A DNA stretch of 64,000 nt from positions 19,282,001 to 19,346,000 of the forward strand of contig OY727102.1 in the NCBI GenBank assembly GCA_963402885.1. The letters are read 5' to 3'. The first letter of the stretch is position 1. Every line of letters starts with the position of its first letter. The notes under the pieces were generated by a model that did not search any database, had not been told where the DNA came from, and worked only from the letters and a program-made list of their open reading frames with translations. Both the position numbers and the translations under genes were made by a program. Below are positions 58,941 through 64,000 of this stretch, in pieces. Origin of the DNA: Antedon bifida. Taxonomy: Eukaryota; Echinodermata; Crinoidea; Comatulida; Antedonidae.

Positions 58941-59744
58941 CAACATCACATTCCTATTTTTTCGCTCGATACTCATTACTATTTTACTATTCCTGGTGGG
59001 AAAAATATGAAAGATTATGAAGTCACAGTTTAATGTGATTCTGGCACAAATTCTAAGTGGGATAATCATTACAAGTGAGTCGAGGGATCGACTACATTAT
59101 GTTTGCGATCACAGCTCCCTTGGGATTATTATTATGTCAAGATTGGCTGAACTGTGGCTTACATTATGAGGGAGAGCATAAGGAGATTTTAGTGTTGATC
59201 CAATGGTGTCATTAATTCTCCTGAATGGATTACAGAATGAATTTAGTTCACATCCCCCCTCATTTGCAAGCATAGTAGGTTTTGTAAAGCATTTATGGCA
59301 TACTGGTCACAGAGCATGCCTTCCTAATCCGGTGTCATGAGTATAATATTCGGATAAAGCCAGAATTTTAAATTTAATGTTTTGTTTGATCATGGATGTA
59401 TAACATTAGACTACAGTCTGCAGGCTTTCAACAAATGAAATTTATCCTTTCACCATTCAACGAATATAAAACATTCAGCCACTTCCATATTAATTAAATC
59501 GATTGCGAAAGTTTTAAAATTTTGTCCAAAAATTTGACTCAAAATCATTCTGGGGAGTTATACCTTGCATAATTTACAGGTGTGTTTCGTCACGCAGTAT
59601 TCAGGCCTGCTGCATTGACAACAATTTTTAAAAACTGACAGTCCAATAGTACCTATTGGATTCATGCAATTCCATCGAATACGGGCTTTCAAAATCTCAA
59701 ATTACAAACTAATTCAGAATACTGTGTATTATCACTAGGACTAG

Positions 59745-60118
59745 AGCATTTGCCAATATAACTCCATTCCTCAAAGATCTCCAGCAGATCATTTTTATCG
59801 TTTCATCTGCTCGTTTTTGGAATGCTCTACCACAAACTCAAGTGGCAACATCAATTGATATATTAAATAAATCTTTTTACTATACATTATTTTGGTAGAA
59901 GGAAAGAATATACAAATGGCCTTTTCACTCGAGCTCCTGTGATTTCTGCTCCGACGTGATCTCATATGGGAGCTTCAAAGTGCTGGAGAATGGAGAGGTG
60001 TAAATGGTTCCTCTGCTTCTTCTTCCTTTTTTGGTTATCTTAGGATATTTTAGGGATCACTTTTTGTTTGTAAAGCGCTGTAGAAACATTGTATTAGGCG
60101 CTATATGAAATATTATTA
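59745..60118 (+). pseudogene. C-terminal end of a non-LTR retrotransposon (L2/CR1-like) plus 3' UTR
   Basis: From 59745 the frame reads TRAFANITPFLKDLQQ, then SSARFWNALPQTQVATSIDI and a stop after YTLFW. S-ARFWNxLP followed by a few aliphatic residues and FK/FY is the normal C-terminus of such reverse transcriptase proteins. The 3' UTR ends TTTGTAAAGCGCTGTAGAAA, GGCGCTATATGAAATATTATT. All upstream domains are missing: a 5'-truncated, dead copy. Confidence 0.7.
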
Positions 60119-60119
60119 C

Positions 60120-61850
60120 TGAAGAAAAGATTATTTTAGGCCTGGCTTAGTAGATGACATTTTGTCTGGGCTAGTAGGATTATAAAGGGGCACTTCATCA
60201 GGGAAAGTGGAGTTTGTTCGAACCCTACGAACCCTCCTAAATAGTGGCAGCAACATATTGTGTTCTAAATAAAAACAGCTTGTTGACTCTGGAGACTCTA
60301 GACCAAGGGAGTGGAGCTCAGCCCCATGATAAAACAGATATTTGGCAGTCAACAGGAAATCCACTCAAATGAATAAACTAATCTAATTTTTTTTAAATGT
60401 GCCAACAACGTTTCTCAACAATTTATCACCGATGGAAAATGTGCACACACCTTCAGACATAAAAAACTTATAACTGGTTCAGAGTTCAAATAATATCTGC
60501 CTTTTTTGCCATCATGAGATATTATTTTCTTTCGTAAAGTAAAGAACAATGAGATTTGTAGTGGAACATCCATCATATATTTTTCGACAGGTGTCCATAA
60601 AGCTATAAGAAAATCACTTTTTTATTCCATAATTTTCCATTATAAGATAATGATTCGGTTGCTAAGCGATTGGAAATGTGCGAAGCAAATGAGTATATCT
60701 TATCTTTAAAATGCTTTTTTTCCTAAAATGATATTTTTTTTCCTGAAAATGATTGTCATCATCAACATTCTCAATATTATCTTCATCTTTATCATCATTT
60801 TTTAATTTATTATTAAATTTAAAAAGAATGAAAATTAGAAAGAAAAAGAACTAATAATATTAGATAATGTTATTGTAAATATTCATCTGGTTTCTGTATT
60901 TACCATCTAATCTCGTAATTCGTACCATTGGTTTGATAAAAAGAATTTTATACACATTAGATAATGTTTATGTATCAAATTTTGCATTAACTAAATATTC
61001 AAAAAAATATTATTTAAAATTCTTAAAAAATTGAATGTGAAAATGACTTGACTATTCATGGTACATTAAAGATAATGAAATATTCATGAGAACCATCTAT
61101 GTCACCATTTTGACAGCATTTAAACTGTATTAAATAATTTATGTAATTACATGCTTTTAAAAAAAATCGTGAGCACAGATACACCTATATAAGTTGCGTT
61201 ATTATTGTTCGAGTTGTATGCATTTATTAACAAATATTATGAATATATTTATTTGCTGTAACAGCTCTCTAAAATGTACATTTTTTCTACGTATATTAGT
61301 ATCATTTAATTGCATGAGTACATGCAGTAGTATAGAGGCCGTGGTGCAGAGACGGTTTACCGCTATCTAAATGCGCAGTCGTAATTTAAACCATGTAAAT
61401 TAGAATGGTTGAATTTAGAGACGCATCTAGTTATGGCGTACATATTTATTTATATTTTTAAAAATGTGTATATGCATATTATTAAGTTATTATTTAATTT
61501 ACTATTTTGTTCTCACGATATCATTTTGTTTTGGTGACGTAACGAAAGCAAAGTTCTGTACGTGATGGATTAAGTCAGAGTATGTTTTAATAATTATATA
61601 AGAGATAATGATATTCAGTAATAGTTTATGTTTGAGTTTACATATGTTAACATACGGTTTACCTTCATTATTATCGAAATCGTTTTCTATAATTCATTAT
61701 GCGCCCTTGTATTCGGTTACGATTCACAACAAATCATATTTTCATAAAATGTGTAATATTCAATTGCGTCGTCATTGAAAACGATAAATTTTATATTATA
61801 AAGGCATTCTTAGGTAGTAATTTTAATAAAGAAATCACATTTTGAGCAGA
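60120..61850. other. AT-rich noncoding stretch
   Basis: No exon, RNA gene or strong repeat was recognised. GGCCGTGGTGCAGAGACGGTTTA at 61337-61359 has a faint A-box look, but no B box follows. Confidence 0.4.
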
Positions 61851-62198
61851 TTCGCAACTATAGCGGCGCATCACTTCCCGGCGTACTTGCAATCATCCGC
61901 CTAATATTAAAACCACAGCAGTTTCGTGTGACTTTAGTGCACCTTGATATCCGACGCTGAAACATTTCTAAGCGTATTCAGAAGTTTCTCGTGAATTATA
62001 CGAACATGAATAACAGATTCTCGTAAAGGAAGTTATAAAAAAGAACAATACGGAATAAAATTTGCGGCCGTGCATACCACTTATAATTCGCGACATTGTG
62101 TTGCCATATTGGAATACTGACCCGAGCTCTTGGAATTATTGTCTAATTAGGCCCCATGGTTGTTAGGATATAGGGTATGTTGTAAGTTTGAAGCCATC

Positions 62199-62315
62199 AT
62201 GTTTGCGGTTGTGAAACGCCACTCTCTGGATTCTTTATACTTTGGGATATATACTATCAGATTTATACCGTCTGCTTTTCGGATGTATAATATGCGAATT
62301 CGTGAAGGACGTCCG
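62199..62315 (+). CDS. Weak candidate first exon (39 codons), unknown protein
   Basis: An ATG at 62199 opens 39 codons (MFAVVKRHSLDSLYFGIYTI...) ending in phase 0 at a good donor, CCG|GTGAGT (62316). An in-frame ATG also exists at 62160. The surroundings (about 61850-62550) have more CG dinucleotides than the rest of the window, as promoters may. However, the opposite strand is equally open, the peptide is not recognised, and no second exon was found before 64000. Confidence 0.15.
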
Positions 62316-62599
62316 GTGAGTATCTTCAATTTGGTTTTGTAAATTGTTTGTGGTTTGTGCCCGACAATGATTATAATTACCCTACGTCTAGTACGAGCGA
62401 GAAATGTTGTTTCTCAAGGCAAGCAGCCTTACCTTTTGATACGGTTGGCTATTGTATCGGCCTCGGCTTAGATCTCAGGTTTTTGTATGTGTCTTACGGC
62501 TTGAGGGTCTACGACATACATGACCAAGGTCGTGAAATGTGCAATGACCAATTATGTTTTGGAGTACATAATTATTTCCAGATGATTGTATAAATCATA

Positions 62600-64000
62600 A
62601 ATTGTGTATAGTCTGCGTTTTAAAACGAGAAAATAATATGTTATTAGTCGACGGCTTTTGATTCTCGTTCATAACATTCATCATCTTTCTCATGGGATTA
62701 AGTATGAATGTGTATTACATAGGTCATTAAAGGTTATTGGTAGCACGACCTTCTATAACCTTCAGGGTAAGATTAAAGGATCTTATTTGCTATTACTCTC
62801 AGAAAAAACGACGCCCACTTTATATGCGTTTAAAGCCTGCAGATCATACGTGCAGATTTAAGCATACAAACTATTCTATCGGTGCTAGGCCTACCCGACA
62901 AAGAAAATCTCTGCACTTATTGCAACGTTTTTTTATCTTTTTCTCTTCATTGTATAAAAGCATGGAATTTAAAATTATTTCAACCTTGACTTTATGTAAC
63001 ATTATGACTTGAATAGTTTTAAAAAATACATGACCTTTGGCGAGCCGTAAATTGATTGCCATGCTAAGCTACTCAGATTCATACTAGTCTCTGTCATCAT
63101 TCATCGCTCTTGGTCAAACTGCCAGAGTAACATTTATCGTAATCTTGGAAAATCGTGAATCAATTCTAGAAATTGGGTAGTATGGAAAAAAAGATAGAAT
63201 GTAATTCTGTAGATAACATGAACATGAATGATAAAAGGTATTTTAGACTGTAAAACATATTTTTTTAAAATTATTTTTAATTTAAATATACCTTCATTTT
63301 CGTTACCAAAATTAAAAAAACTGAACACAATAGGCTTATTGATCTGAGACCAGATTTATTAAATAAAAAATAATAAAAAAGTAATTCAGTTTTCAAAATA
63401 ACCAACTAATTATTTTTATGTTTTTTTTTAAAGTCTATTCTATAAGTTAAAACATTGATTTATTTTTAAAAATTGATTTAAAAGAAAGTTTTTCACTAAG
63501 CACTTAACTAAACATTAATGTTTTGTTATGTTGTACAATTATGTTATGTTAGTTAATAATTACATTTTATAAATTAATATAGTTATATAAGTTATGAAGG
63601 CAAATTTATATAGAAGAAGCCGAGAAAAACATTGACGAGATTTGGCGTCTGCTGAATATCATTATAGTATTAAAATCTATACTAGATGATAGATGTTGCA
63701 CCTGGTATCAGATATCATTGACATTTGAACTAGGTCATTATTGAGTTCTAAAGGATATGTTTTCATACTAATAATTCCGGAAAACATTTTTACTATGGGC
63801 TTAGTTTGTAAATAATATATAACATATTTCTGCTTCAACCGAAATAAATGATTAACTAACGTCTGAACTAGGTAACATTTGAGTGATGCCAACATGGCAG
63901 TGATATCTTAAAATGCAGCTGAAAAGACTTGCATGAATAATAGTTAACATAGGCAGATCCATGGTGTATGTCTCCCTCACTTCTTTCTTCCTCCTTCCCT
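62600..64000. other. AT-rich noncoding end of the window
   Basis: Only short open frames with low-complexity composition; no repeat unit or exon was recognised. Confidence 0.4.

Noticed and set aside
61337-61400. tRNA-like head
   Set aside because: A weak A-box-like string without a B box or pairing stems.

Overview
The window is AT-rich, gene-poor, intron-rich animal DNA. Lysosomal-type enzymes with signal peptides, GT-AG introns, tRNA-derived SINEs, MITEs and a CR1/L2-like LINE rule out a prokaryote. Recurrent GGCCTA-type motifs and the repeat spectrum suggest a marine deuterostome invertebrate such as an echinoderm. That placement is an impression, not a demonstration.

Layout. 1-5.8 kb: noncoding DNA with a composite Pol III-type repeat (about 2.8-3.96 kb) and a 1.6 kb TTAA-bounded element. 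5.8-10.5 kb (+): a complete 12-exon beta-N-acetylhexosaminidase gene (GH20, 572 aa). 11.66-18.01 kb (-): a second complete 12-exon hexosaminidase (541 aa), tail to tail with the first and with every intron at the same place and phase. 18.6-29.3 kb: two adjacent foldback-type elements. The first is a 5.1 kb inverted repeat whose arms are arrays of about 101 bp. The second is a 5.5 kb inverted repeat holding a 1.77 kb tandem duplication, two bidirectional tRNA-headed Pol III-like units and a deleted LINE. 29.3-36.3 kb: repeats only. 36.4-53.0 kb (+): six exons of an RCC1-repeat (beta-propeller) gene with introns up to 8 kb full of MITEs, SINEs and tandem arrays; its true start and its 3' end are not resolved. 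53-64 kb: tandem repeats, DNA-transposon remnants, a LINE C-terminus and, near 62.2 kb, a weak candidate first exon.

Function. The two hexosaminidases should hydrolyse terminal beta-linked GlcNAc/GalNAc in the lysosome or a secretory compartment. Both keep the catalytic Asp-Glu pair. The minus-strand copy has the Asn-Arg pair and the C-terminal tail that look like the mammalian alpha subunit, but has Phe and Asn at two normally invariant positions of the HWHxVDD motif. The RCC1 protein has at least five propeller repeats after a polar N-terminus containing a short SPDK repeat; its partner and role cannot be read from the sequence.

The least ordinary structures are the paired foldback elements, which share a palindrome centred on CCAATTTGG, and the A14-[minus tRNA-like]-[plus tRNA-like plus hairpin]-T11 element, present three times.
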